DNA of 64,000 nucleotides, taken from Alphaproteobacteria bacterium. GTDB lineage: Bacteria; Pseudomonadota; Alphaproteobacteria; Micavibrionales; Micavibrionaceae. The stretch spans positions 1 through 64,000 of the forward strand of contig JABSQP010000006.1 in assembly GCA_013215815.1 (NCBI GenBank). Reading direction: 5' to 3'. The notes under the pieces were generated by a model. That model saw nothing but the letters and a program-made list of their open reading frames with translations, was not told the DNA's origin and did no database searches. Shown here in pieces: positions 46,243 to 55,360 of this stretch. Both the position numbers and the translations under genes were made by a program. The number at the start of each line of letters is the position of its first letter. The first letter of the stretch is position 1.

Positions 46243-46449
46243 ATGTGTCAATAATAAGCAAAAAAAGTAAGTCTAAAAAATGTTTAATAACAGGGTTTTA
46301 TAATTTTTTTTGATTTTTAGCGGTATAAATTTGCCTTATTTCGCCTTTTTATGGTCTAATATAAATATAAGCAAATTATAGATGCTTTGAGTGGTTGGAG
46401 AGCCGCAGACGATCAAATTTTTTTGAGATTGAAACTAAAGGAGAAAATT

Positions 46450-46845
46450 ATGTTTAAGTATATTCACAAGAAGAGCCTAAATGTTAGTGCTATTGCTGTT
46501 CTTGCAATGGTGAGTGGCGCTGAAGACGCTTTGGCTCAGAACGACTTTACAGCGATTAGTACAAACATTGAAGAATCTATCTCTGGTCTTCCGGGAATGA
46601 TTTCAGGTGTTTCTTACATGCTAGGTATTCTTTTGGGTGTTCTTGGTATTTTGAAAATCAAGGATCACGTTGAGAACCCATCACAAACACCACTACAGCA
46701 CGGTGCTATTCGTTTGATGGCTGGTGGCGGTCTGTTTGCCCTACCAATCGTATTCGAAGCGATGCAGACATCTATTGATAACGAAGCAACAGCTGGCGTA
46801 GCTCCAGAGCAGTTGAACGCTGTATCTTTCGGAGTAGCTCCGTAA
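46450..46845 (+). CDS. icmD: DotP/IcmD-like small membrane protein
   Basis: From ATG 46450 (AAAGGAG 9 bases upstream) the 131-residue product has a signal-like N-terminus and the IcmD/DotE-type module SISGLPGMISGVSYMLGI, LGILKIKDHVENP and IRLMAGGGLFALPIVFEAM. Two membrane helices flank the KDHVENP loop. Legionella IcmD/DotP is about 130 residues. The same module is repeated in the 52428 gene. It begins a transcription unit after a 236-bp gap and is followed by dotN 6 bp later. Confidence 0.85.
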   Translation: MFKYIHKKSLNVSAIAVLAMVSGAEDALAQNDFTAISTNIEESISGLPGMISGVSYMLGILLGVLGILKIKDHVENPSQTPLQHGAIRLMAGGGLFALPIVFEAMQTSIDNEATAGVAPEQLNAVSFGVAP

Positions 46846-46851
46846 GCTAAG

Positions 46852-47535
46852 ATGAATTCTATACCAATTATATTGGGCATCGCTGGCCAGAGCGGTGCCC
46901 AAACTTCTGTAGAGAAGTCGCCTCTCACACCGGATATTAAGCAGCAGGTGTTAGAGAGAGACAATCATACTTGCCAGTTTTGCGGCTTCCATTCAAAAAA
47001 ATATCAAGACGTACATCAGATAGATCATGATCCATCCAATGTGAAAATGGATAACTTGGTGACATCTTGCATTTTTTGTCATCAATGTTTTGATTTGGAG
47101 AAAACAGCTCAAATGCGTTCAGGTGTGCTTGTCTGGCTTCCTGAGATTGAGCAAACTCAACTGAGCCATATAGCGCGCTCTATATATGTTGCGCGCATTT
47201 CTCAAGGCTCTATGGCGGATACGGCCAAAAAGGCTTTGGAAATCATTATGGCGCGCCGCGAAGAAGCAAAAAATCGTGTGCAAACAGACGATCCTTTTGT
47301 TCTTGCTCATGTGATGAGGGATTTTTTGGGTCCCAAGCACTATTCGATGCGCGATGAAAAGCTGAAAGGGCTCCGTTTGTTCCCGCTTGATCGCCGCATT
47401 ATCAAAGAGCAGGATTTAGAGTTTAACCAATTTCCTCAAATTTTGGCGTATTGGCGTTCCAAAGACGGTCCTTTTGGTGGAAAGGTGCCGTCTCAATGGA
47501 AGAATTTTTATGCCGAATTAAAGCAGGCGGCCTAG
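46852..47535 (+). CDS. dotN: DotN/IcmJ-like T4BSS protein
   Basis: The 227-residue cytosolic protein has an HNH-like zinc region: RDNHTCQFCGFHSKKYQDVH, QIDHDPSNVKMDNLVTSCIF, CHQCFDLEK. Four cysteines in two CxxC pairs match IcmJ/DotN, an adaptor of the DotL coupling complex in Legionella. The rest includes WLPEIEQTQLSHIAR and RLFPLDRRIIKEQDLEFNQF, typical of the family. No DotL or DotM lies in the window, so the coupling complex must be completed elsewhere. It sits between dotP and dotO, as in Legionella where icmJ precedes icmB. Confidence 0.93.
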   Translation: MNSIPIILGIAGQSGAQTSVEKSPLTPDIKQQVLERDNHTCQFCGFHSKKYQDVHQIDHDPSNVKMDNLVTSCIFCHQCFDLEKTAQMRSGVLVWLPEIEQTQLSHIARSIYVARISQGSMADTAKKALEIIMARREEAKNRVQTDDPFVLAHVMRDFLGPKHYSMRDEKLKGLRLFPLDRRIIKEQDLEFNQFPQILAYWRSKDGPFGGKVPSQWKNFYAELKQAA

Positions 47536-47648
47536 TTTTTTCATAAAAAATAAAATCTGATCTATGTATTTGATCATTCATAATTTTTCTCTGGTTTGTC
47601 GTTAATGTATAATAGCATTATGGGACAAAACCGCTTAGAATCACTGCA

Positions 47649-50636
47649 ATGAAGTTTTTGGATAAAATACTCGCACCATTTCAGGTTGCTCTAAAACAAT
47701 CGTTAGAAACATTTATTCGCCTAGAAACAGCGGATAATGAAACAACGATGGTGTCTTCTGATGGTTCTTTAATCACTTACGTAAAAGTTGACGGTAGTCG
47801 CCAAATTATTGGGGATGAAGAATATAAGAACCTCATTGAAGGAGCGACCTTAAAAATTGGAGCGCGATTCGATAGGCAAGGCCACGCAATGCAAGTCTAT
47901 TTCGTACGCGATCCTGGGCGTATCAAGACTCATTTAGAGAAGGCCGTAAAGCCGGCGCGTGCAACGGCTAGAGATACAGGGCTTGAAGTTGAAGATGTAT
48001 TTGAAGAGCGTGTAAGGCACTTATCACGTTTTCTATCATATGAAGAATGCTACTTTGTGTTGTGGACGCGCCCTTCTATTTTGACAAAAAATGAATATAA
48101 GCGTGCTGCTAAAGAGGCACAGCAGAAAAAATGGGTAAAAGCTGGCCAATCTCAGTACCCACATGCAGCGATTGACGCTCTGCGTACGCGACACAAAAGT
48201 TTTGTTGCAGCAATGATTTCTTCTCTCGACGAACTAGGTGTGCGCGGTGATGTTATGCCCGTTCAGGATGCGTTGCGTGCTGTAAAAAACAACATGTATC
48301 CGTCTAGATCACATGAAGAATGGCAGGCATCTATGCCTGGGTATAAGATATCTCCTCGTGCGCCGACAAATAAAACGGATATGTCAGAAGTTCTTTGGCC
48401 GTCTTTGCGTCAACAGCTTGCACTTGCTGATGCGCGCGTGATTAATGAATCAATCGTCCGTATTGGCGATCAATATTGGGCTGGCGCGGACATTACGCTA
48501 GCTCCTATGGATCCGAGTCCTTTTACGATGCTTTTAAATCGTTTGTTCGAAGCAGGTGTTCCATACAGAATTTCATTCTTAATTGAAGGTGGTGGCGCAT
48601 CCAGCACGCAGTTGCAATCATTTGCAGCAACACTTTTGGGCGTTACAAATGCTCAAAATAAGCAAATTAAATACTCATTAGAAGGTCTTCAAAGGCTTGC
48701 ACGTAAAGAGCCCGTTGTTCGCTTGCGTGTTTCGGTCGCAACTTGGGCGCCGGCGGATAATCTAAAGCTCATTCAAGATCGTTTATCCAACCTTATTCAA
48801 GCTGTTGAGAGTTGGGGGTATTGTCAGGTTAGTGAATTTTCAGGTGATCCGCTTGATTCAGTTATGTCTTCGGCAATGGGTATACATTGTGCAGGAACGG
48901 CGCCAGCCGCTGTTGCCCCTATGTATGAAGTGATGAAGCTTATGCCGTGGCAGCGACCGTCTTCTCCTTTTGAATCAGGTTCAATGTTATTTAGAACCCC
49001 AGATGGGAAAGTGTGGCCATATCAAACAGGAACGAACTTAACGACAACGTGGTTCGATTTGATGTTTGCTCAACCTGGTGCAGGTAAGTCTGTGCTATTA
49101 AACTCGATGAATATCGCTTGTTGTTTAAGCCCTGGAATTACAAAGCTTCCGTACATTGCCATTATTGATATTGGCCCGTCATCTGCGGGTATGATCTCAA
49201 TGATTAAGGAAGCTTTGCCTGAAGAACGACAACATGAAGCAGCGCATTATCGCCTTCGCATGAGTCATGAATATGCTGTGAACCCGTTTGATACGCAGCT
49301 TGGCTGTCGCCAACCACTTTTGGATGAACGCAGTTATTTGATTGAGCTTTTGACACTGCTTTGTACGCCGCCTGGTCATGATACACCTTATGATGGTATT
49401 CAACAGCTCGCTGGTCTTGTGATTGATGAAATGTATCGTTGGCGTGATGATTCTGCAGCGAATTCGGAGCCACGTGGTTATTTGCCGCGCCTTGATAATG
49501 AAGTTGATGATGCTATTCGCCGTCATAATATCCACCTTCCTGCTGATCCTTACTGGTGGGATGTTGTTGATCGTTTGTTTGAAGCAGGTGAAGTGGATGT
49601 AGCTATTAGAGCGCAGCGCCATGCTTCTCCAACGCTATCAGATACAATTACGGCATCACGACGCCCTCAGATTCGATCTCTTTTAGAGCAAACAAGCGTC
49701 GGAAACACGGCAGAGAATGTAATTAACGCATTTGAACGTATGGTTACCTCAGCAATTAGAGAGTTTCCTATTCTTTCTGGTGTTACGCAGTTTGATACAT
49801 CACGTGCACGTATTTGTGCACTCGACTTGATGGACGTATCGCCCCAAGGTGATGATACAGCAGATCGTCAAACATCGATTATGTACATGTTGGCGCGTCA
49901 CATTCTTGTCAGTAAATGGTGGGTTGGTCCTGAAATGATACAGAATATTCCTGAGAAGTTCAGGATGTATCATGAAACACGCTTGCAAGACATTATCGAG
50001 ACACCAAAGCGTCTTTGTTACGATGAATTCCACAGAACGAGCCGTTCTCACTCTGTGCGTGCACAGGTTATCAGAGATGTTCGTGAGGGACGTAAACGCG
50101 GTGTTCAAATCGCTCTAGCATCACAGCTTTTGGACGACTTTGATGATGATATGGTTGATTTGGCGACAGGTGTCTGGGTTCTTGGTGCGGCTGTATCTGA
50201 TCAGGCAGTTGATAATATTCGTGAACGTTTTGGTCTTTCTGATACGGCGCGCAATGTCATACGTTATAAATTGACGGGTCCGAAAGCTGGTGGAGCGCCT
50301 GTGCTTCTTGTTCTTGGTACGACAGAAGGGCGTTACGAGCAGCATCTTTTAAATACGTTGGGCCCAATTGAGCTCTGGGCGTTGTCTACTTCATCTGAAG
50401 ATGTTGCTATTCGTACACGCTTATATGAGCAATTGGGTGCTAGTCGTGCGCGACGTATTTTGGCAGCAAACTTCCCGGGTGGAAGCGCCCGCGGCGAGAT
50501 AAAGAGAAGAGTTTTAGCTTTGTCAGAAAAAGGCGATACACGTGCTGCAGCTCTTAATCAGGTTATTGAATCGATTGTTGCTGAGTTGGTCGAAGCTGGG
50601 CAGCAATCTTTAAATAAAGTTTCTGTTAGCGAGTAG
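47649..50636 (+). CDS. dotO: DotO/IcmB-type secretion ATPase
   Basis: The 995-residue protein is close in length to IcmB (about 1,009). It starts MKFLDKILAPFQVALKQSLE; the Walker A loop FAQPGAGKSVLLNSM is near residue 477 and a second motif CYDEFHRTSRS near residue 790 is the VirB4-like Walker B region. The segment RDVREGRKRGVQIALASQLL matches the family. This ATPase assembles on the cytosolic face of the channel with DotB. A 113-bp gap separates it from dotN, with TATAAT at 47608-47613 as a weak promoter hint. Confidence 0.95.
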   Translation: MKFLDKILAPFQVALKQSLETFIRLETADNETTMVSSDGSLITYVKVDGSRQIIGDEEYKNLIEGATLKIGARFDRQGHAMQVYFVRDPGRIKTHLEKAVKPARATARDTGLEVEDVFEERVRHLSRFLSYEECYFVLWTRPSILTKNEYKRAAKEAQQKKWVKAGQSQYPHAAIDALRTRHKSFVAAMISSLDELGVRGDVMPVQDALRAVKNNMYPSRSHEEWQASMPGYKISPRAPTNKTDMSEVLWPSLRQQLALADARVINESIVRIGDQYWAGADITLAPMDPSPFTMLLNRLFEAGVPYRISFLIEGGGASSTQLQSFAATLLGVTNAQNKQIKYSLEGLQRLARKEPVVRLRVSVATWAPADNLKLIQDRLSNLIQAVESWGYCQVSEFSGDPLDSVMSSAMGIHCAGTAPAAVAPMYEVMKLMPWQRPSSPFESGSMLFRTPDGKVWPYQTGTNLTTTWFDLMFAQPGAGKSVLLNSMNIACCLSPGITKLPYIAIIDIGPSSAGMISMIKEALPEERQHEAAHYRLRMSHEYAVNPFDTQLGCRQPLLDERSYLIELLTLLCTPPGHDTPYDGIQQLAGLVIDEMYRWRDDSAANSEPRGYLPRLDNEVDDAIRRHNIHLPADPYWWDVVDRLFEAGEVDVAIRAQRHASPTLSDTITASRRPQIRSLLEQTSVGNTAENVINAFERMVTSAIREFPILSGVTQFDTSRARICALDLMDVSPQGDDTADRQTSIMYMLARHILVSKWWVGPEMIQNIPEKFRMYHETRLQDIIETPKRLCYDEFHRTSRSHSVRAQVIRDVREGRKRGVQIALASQLLDDFDDDMVDLATGVWVLGAAVSDQAVDNIRERFGLSDTARNVIRYKLTGPKAGGAPVLLVLGTTEGRYEQHLLNTLGPIELWALSTSSEDVAIRTRLYEQLGASRARRILAANFPGGSARGEIKRRVLALSEKGDTRAAALNQVIESIVAELVEAGQQSLNKVSVSE

Positions 50637-50642
50637 AGCTTC

Positions 50643-51173
50643 ATGGCTGAAAGCAAAATAAACATTAATGAGAAGATTGAGCAGTTAAAAGCCTTTGCCG
50701 CGACAACAAATGGCTTGATCACTTTGACTGTTGGTTTTGTCGTTATTGTCGGCTGTATGTTTTTTATTCAGTCAATGATGCCGAAGAAAGGTAATATTAT
50801 ATATGGGCTTTGTGGTTCTTTCTTAGAACAACAAATGACTTTTCCTCATACGATAGAGCATACTTACGTTGAAATGTATCGCCGTGCGGTTCGTATATAT
50901 TACAAAAACTTTGATGCATATGGGCAACAGAATTTCTCTTATATTGAATGTTCATTCGTGCAGCATCCTCAAAAAGGTGTGCAGATGGATAATGTTATTT
51001 TTAAGAGCCCAGTGAAGGATATTACTGAGAAGTATTATGACGATGAAAGAAAGCGAAGCTTTTATCGTGTGAAGTTACACAAAATTGATTTGTTTAATAC
51101 ATCTGGTTCTCCACGCGCTATAATGGCCGGAGATCCTGACCTAACATTGCCTGAACCAAAGGCAATGTTTTAA
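50643..51173 (+). CDS. Unassigned membrane protein following dotO
   Basis: The 176-residue product has one membrane helix (GLITLTVGFVVIVGCMFFIQ, about residues 22-45) and a C-terminal, probably periplasmic, domain with TYVEMYRRAVRIYYKNFDAY and FSYIECSFVQHP. It contains two mature-side cysteines (GLCGSF, IECSF). I do not recognise it as a named Dot/Icm subunit; IcmV, DotJ and DotK do not fit by sequence that I can see. It lies 6 bp after dotO, so it is likely a system component. Convergent ubiH-like gene follows. Confidence 0.65.
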   Translation: MAESKININEKIEQLKAFAATTNGLITLTVGFVVIVGCMFFIQSMMPKKGNIIYGLCGSFLEQQMTFPHTIEHTYVEMYRRAVRIYYKNFDAYGQQNFSYIECSFVQHPQKGVQMDNVIFKSPVKDITEKYYDDERKRSFYRVKLHKIDLFNTSGSPRAIMAGDPDLTLPEPKAMF

Positions 51174-51177
51174 GGTT

Positions 51178-52371
51178 TTATTTTTCGCCCATGGCTTGTT
51201 TCATAAAAAAGTTTTTAGTGGGTTTTATTTTTGAAACAGCACGTAAACCAAAACTTCTTAATATTTTTAGTGAGCGGCTGTTACTGGAACACACCTGATT
51301 TAAGGTATCTGTCATAGCAATCATTCGTGTATTATCAGGGCGCCTTGTTGTTTCATAGGCTTTTAGTGTCTCGGAATCATTTAATGATTTGCCTTTGTTG
51401 TGCGCATCAATAAGTATATCCGATAAGCAATCAATATCTCGTAAGCCTAAATTGAGGCCTTGTCCTGCTATGGGGTGAATTCCATGAGCTGCATCACCGA
51501 CCAGTGCAGTGTTTTGAGAGAAATAGCTATGAGCGTGAGAGAATGTGAGAGGATAGCAAAATCTGTCAGAAATGGCTTTCACCTTTCCGTAGCTATTTGC
51601 GAAACGTGCGTTAAGGGCATGATTAAACGTTTCTTCATCATAGGATAAGATTGGTGTTTTAGTGCCTTTTTCTTCTGTCCAAACGATATAGGAGCGATAT
51701 TTCCCTTTTTTATGCGCCTTCATAGGCAAAATAGCGAAAGGCCCTTCTGAATAAAAGTGTTCAACCGCTTTGTTCTGGTGATCATGCTCGTGTTCGACAG
51801 TGCAGATAATGGCGTTTTGATCATATGACCAGTTTCGAGTTGAAATACCTGCATCGCCTCTTACAAAAGACCTCCTGCCATCTGCGCCGATGACCAGATC
51901 TGTATCAATTATTTGTCCATTGTCACATGTGATAATGGCGCGTTCGTCTTCGTGGTTGATTCTTGTGACTTTTGTTTCAGATAAAAGCGTGACGTTTTTT
52001 ATCTTTTTTATTTTTTGATATAATTCTTTTCTCAGGTGTGAATTTTCAACTACCCAACCGAAAGCATCTTCTTGGGTTTCTGTATCTAGGAAGGATAAGA
52101 ATATAGGGGAGCGAGAACCATCCAAGACATCAATATGCTTAATAGGGCATGCTTCTTTTTGTAATTTTTCCCACACACCAGTACGCTTTAGGATTTTTGA
52201 TGAACCATGGGAAATAACAGTTGTTCGTTTGTCTGTCGGAGTATTGAAGTCTTTTGGATTTTCACTATCAATACAAACAACATCAAGACCTGAGAGGCCG
52301 AGTATGATGCTAAGGCTAAGGCCAGTATGTCCGCCGCCAACAACGGTTATAGGATGATCTAATCGCTTCAT
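51178..52371 (-). CDS. UbiH/Coq6 family FAD-dependent monooxygenase
   Basis: The 397-residue product has the N-terminal dinucleotide motif PITVVGGGHTGLSLSIILGL, the DG motif DLVIGADGRRSFVR near residue 160 and the FAD ribityl motif NTALVGDAAHGIHPIAGQGL with NLGLRD. These are diagnostic of ubiquinone-biosynthesis hydroxylases (UbiH, UbiF, UbiI). It would hydroxylate the ring of a ubiquinone precursor. Which of the three positions is not readable here. It separates the two T4BSS parts but is not obviously related to them. Confidence 0.9.
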   Translation of the reverse strand: MKRLDHPITVVGGGHTGLSLSIILGLSGLDVVCIDSENPKDFNTPTDKRTTVISHGSSKILKRTGVWEKLQKEACPIKHIDVLDGSRSPIFLSFLDTETQEDAFGWVVENSHLRKELYQKIKKIKNVTLLSETKVTRINHEDERAIITCDNGQIIDTDLVIGADGRRSFVRGDAGISTRNWSYDQNAIICTVEHEHDHQNKAVEHFYSEGPFAILPMKAHKKGKYRSYIVWTEEKGTKTPILSYDEETFNHALNARFANSYGKVKAISDRFCYPLTFSHAHSYFSQNTALVGDAAHGIHPIAGQGLNLGLRDIDCLSDILIDAHNKGKSLNDSETLKAYETTRRPDNTRMIAMTDTLNQVCSSNSRSLKILRSFGLRAVSKIKPTKNFFMKQAMGEK

Positions 52372-52427
52372 TATGGAAGGAAGATTACTGGTAGCGCGTA
52401 TGTTTTACAAGCTTAGTGTTTTTAGGA

Positions 52428-54332
52428 TTAACTAAATACGATACCGTAACTTGTTAGCCCTAGTGTTGTTTGGACAACGTTGATTAACGGCCCTAAATTT
52501 ACTGCTAGAGCCCCGCCTAGTATGTGTGTAAGACCTGCCATCATTGATGCTTGGCCACTACCCTCAGCAACAGATCTGACGATGAAAATACCGCGCATGA
52601 TGCTGATAAGCCCCAGGACAAGAACAAATTTGATGATTGCTGAAATAACCGTGTGAGCATTCGCAAGGGCAGTTCCTGAAAGTCCACCGGCACCTGTTCC
52701 GTATTGTAATGTTGCAATCGTTTCAACTTGCGAGTCTAGGAATAATGATGTTGTGAAAGCTGACACCATTGGTGAGAATGAAATCAGCATTCCACCTGCA
52801 ACAAAAGTCATGATTGTTCCGATGCCGCCTGGGCCACGTGCGCCTTCTTGAGAGGATTTTAACAAGCGGCTGATGCCGATAAATACAAGTATAAATCCTG
52901 CAACTAATCCAAACCAGTTAATGATGGTTGTCATTGGAACGAATGCATCAGCCATTAGGCGACCAAGCATCACATCTAGTCCACCAGCACCACCAGCAGC
53001 AATAGTTTCATTAAAGCCAGTGTTGGTATAATCTGTAATTCCGCCTCGTACACTGTTGTATACGGCACTCACTACAGTTGGTAATGAGAATAAGCCACCT
53101 GCAACAAGCATCTTTGAGAATGGGTCCCATGCTGGTACTTGCTGAGGGTTGATCACGTGTTCTTGGAACTTCATGATTGCCCAGCCACCGATAACAGTTC
53201 CGAAGAAATACGCTATCATTGTTAAGAAGAATGGGAATGCACTTGTACTTTGGAATACGTTACAGATAAGCGCGCCCAGTGTACCGCTTGCTGTACAGCC
53301 TGCAGATGACACGCCTGGTGTTACATCGAAGAATCCACCAACACCGCTCACAGCATGATACATAGACGCCAAGATCATTGGCAGAGCAAATAGAGCACCA
53401 CCAACAAGCAGTCTGATGACACCTTCTCTTAGAGGTGTTCTCTCATCTTCAACATGCTCTTTGATTTTGAAAAGACCAGAAACACCGAGTACCAAGCCAA
53501 GAAGGTATGCGAGGTTTGAGACAAATAATGGCAGACCACTAATTGAACCTAGAAGGTTATGTAGTATCTGATTAGCATTATTCGTTGATGTTGCCGCGCT
53601 TGCGTCAATAATCGAGTTAGTGACGATCATGCCGCCCGTAAATAATTCTATGATTCCATATAAGCGGAAGTTCGGCGTAATTGATTCGGCCATCGCATTA
53701 TAAATGGCAGGAATTGAGAACAATGCACCTGCGATCAACAAGCGAACTACGCCTGTTCTTAGCGGTGCTTTGTTGGCATCTTCAACATGCTCTTTAATTT
53801 TAAGTATGGCAGAAGTACCAACTATAAGTCCTGATAGATAGACGATGGCACTTACTAGTCTTGGAACATCACTTAGCGAAGCGATAATATTGACAAAAAT
53901 CGTGTTAATCGTGTCAAAACCCGTAATAGCGGAAATGATGCTGAATACACCAGAAACGCCAGAAAGCGTGTCCATTGCAGGGTCGAAACTTGCATTTGTA
54001 GGGTCTATAGTGTTTGCCATTGTGTTTAACACGAATGGGATTGTGATAAATGCACCACCAGCTAACGCACTAATAATAGGCGTGCGCATTGGAACATTAT
54101 TGGGATTTTCTACATGCTCTTTTGTTTTTATGACTGCTCTTGCGCCTAAGAGTAGTCCTAATAGATAAGAGACCCCAGAGACCATTCCAGGTAATTCATT
54201 TACAGATGTGATGATATTATCTACGACAGCATTAAAGCCAAGCTGAGCGGCCGCAGGATCACTACCAAGCAGCAATAGAGCTGCGGTAGTCGAAAAAATA
54301 GCAAAGAATTTTGAAAAATCTATTTGTTTCAT
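52428..54332 (-). CDS. Concatenated DotP/IcmD-like module protein
   Basis: The 634-residue protein has a signal-like N-terminus and four clear copies of the module found singly at 46450. Copies lie at about residues 42-106 (ELPGMVSGVSYLLGL, KTKEHVENP), 152-216 (DVPRLVSAIVYLSGL, KIKEHVED), 264-326 (GLPLFVSNLAYLLGL, KIKEHVED) and 364-428 (AFPFFLTMIAYFFGT, KFQEHVINP). Each ends in an (A/G)GxxFxxPxx helix. A fifth, diverged hydrophobic part (about 457-630) resembles IcmC/DotE in its arrangement. It may substitute for several single-module subunits (DotE, DotP, DotV). It is not DotA by sequence. Confidence 0.8.
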   Translation of the reverse strand: MKQIDFSKFFAIFSTTAALLLLGSDPAAAQLGFNAVVDNIITSVNELPGMVSGVSYLLGLLLGARAVIKTKEHVENPNNVPMRTPIISALAGGAFITIPFVLNTMANTIDPTNASFDPAMDTLSGVSGVFSIISAITGFDTINTIFVNIIASLSDVPRLVSAIVYLSGLIVGTSAILKIKEHVEDANKAPLRTGVVRLLIAGALFSIPAIYNAMAESITPNFRLYGIIELFTGGMIVTNSIIDASAATSTNNANQILHNLLGSISGLPLFVSNLAYLLGLVLGVSGLFKIKEHVEDERTPLREGVIRLLVGGALFALPMILASMYHAVSGVGGFFDVTPGVSSAGCTASGTLGALICNVFQSTSAFPFFLTMIAYFFGTVIGGWAIMKFQEHVINPQQVPAWDPFSKMLVAGGLFSLPTVVSAVYNSVRGGITDYTNTGFNETIAAGGAGGLDVMLGRLMADAFVPMTTIINWFGLVAGFILVFIGISRLLKSSQEGARGPGGIGTIMTFVAGGMLISFSPMVSAFTTSLFLDSQVETIATLQYGTGAGGLSGTALANAHTVISAIIKFVLVLGLISIMRGIFIVRSVAEGSGQASMMAGLTHILGGALAVNLGPLINVVQTTLGLTSYGIVFS

Positions 54333-54402
54333 CTGCGTTAAACCTACGTATACATTTACTTTTATGATCTTATTTCATTCTATCACAGCGCGAATGCCGA
54401 AT

Positions 54403-54443
54403 AAAAATTTCGCGCCATACCGATACGATATTATGGCGCGAAA
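54403..54443 (-). terminator. Terminator after the 54492 gene
   Basis: A perfect 12-bp stem (TTTCGCGCCATA / TATGGCGCGAAA, 12-base loop) is followed on the minus strand by TTTTTAT. It lies about 49 bp beyond the stop of the 54492 gene and separates it from the concatemer gene. Confidence 0.85.
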
Positions 54444-54491
54444 ATGTTAAAAAACTATTTAAAATCAATGTTTTATAAATATTAAAAAAAT

Positions 54492-55112
54492 CTATGAAAC
54501 AGGCGCATCAACCTTCACAGGGAGGTCGGCTGCAATAGGTTCATCATCAAGCATTTCAATCATACCACCCGGCTGTACTGAAAAGTTAGCGATAAACAGT
54601 GCGTTTGAATAGTAAACAACCGCATCACACATTCTATTACCTTTATCATCAGTGCTTTCGAATGATGCAGGGCGAATCGTGCCTTCGATGACCATTTTTG
54701 TCTTATCATCCAGCTCTTTAGGCACATAAGTGTCTTGCATGCTTTCTGCGATAAGAAATGGTCCTTCTTCGCCACGGACAAAGAAACAGAAAAAACGCAA
54801 GTATTCCAATACGTTATCATCTGTAATCTTCACTGGTGCTTTCGCATTAACCTCATGGATTGGTGGGGATGTACCATTTAACCAGTACAGGTTACCTTGA
54901 TCCGTTAAGTAGTAAATAAACAGATTTCTGGGTGTCCATGCAGGGTCTTTGACGCGGATCAGAGCAACCTGATCATAAAATGGCAAAGGGCGCCAGCCAA
55001 CTGATGTTGTTGCTGGATTGACGCTGTACTTATCGCCAATTGGGTTAATTTGCTCTAAGAAACCCGCTAATTCTTCCCCTTGAACAGGGTTCCACTTGTC
55101 ATCCATATACAT
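54492..55112 (-). CDS. Unassigned soluble protein next to the T4BSS genes
   Basis: From ATG 55112 (AAAGGA, 10 bases upstream) the product is 206 residues without signal peptide or membrane helix. Segments include WRPLPFYDQVALIRVKDP, LFIYYLTDQGNLYWLNG and VLEYLRFFCFFVRGEEGPF, and the C-terminal half has DAVVYYSNALFIANFSVQPG. I do not recognise the family. It is a monocistronic unit ending in a strong terminator, upstream of the concatemer gene. A role as a cytosolic chaperone or adaptor is possible from context only. Confidence 0.65.
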   Translation of the reverse strand: MYMDDKWNPVQGEELAGFLEQINPIGDKYSVNPATTSVGWRPLPFYDQVALIRVKDPAWTPRNLFIYYLTDQGNLYWLNGTSPPIHEVNAKAPVKITDDNVLEYLRFFCFFVRGEEGPFLIAESMQDTYVPKELDDKTKMVIEGTIRPASFESTDDKGNRMCDAVVYYSNALFIANFSVQPGGMIEMLDDEPIAADLPVKVDAPVS

Positions 55113-55287
55113 TGATTGATTATCCTTTTGGGACCAAATTTTAGTAAAAAATACTATATCACATATTTTTCTAGTCGTTAAATACCTGATTTTCAAGCCA
55201 TAAGGCCTATTTTGATTACTTTAGGCCTCATATTATTAATATTTCAATAATATGGATAATTTTGGCTATTTTAATACTTTTTAGAAA

Positions 55288-55316
55288 TTGACAGATAGAC
55301 AACGGCTGTGTATAAC
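55288..55316 (+). promoter_or_regulatory. Strong sigma-70-type promoter of rpmH
   Basis: TTGACA (55288-55293), a 17-base spacer and TATAAC (55311-55316) lie 44 bp before the rpmH ATG. The remaining 55113-55287 is AT-rich leader of the divergent 54492 gene with small inverted repeats (AGGCCT pairs at about 55204 and 55224). Confidence 0.85.
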
Positions 55317-55360
55317 CCCTTTTCAATTGGATAAATATTAGGAATTTAGCGGAGTTCGCG

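Noticed and set aside
49197-49622. Minus-strand open frames opposite dotO
   Set aside because: They lie wholly within the dotO coding region, lack ribosome sites and have no recognisable domain.
52428-54332. Assignment as DotA
   Set aside because: The length is in range for a smaller relative, but the repeated LPxxVSxxxYLLGL/KEHVE modules match the single IcmD-type protein at 46450, not DotA.
22756-55112. An integrated conjugative element
   Set aside because: No relaxase, integrase, direct repeats or tRNA-adjacent attachment site was seen within the region; housekeeping genes (flgK, flgL, ubiH-like) are interspersed. Only the window was examined.
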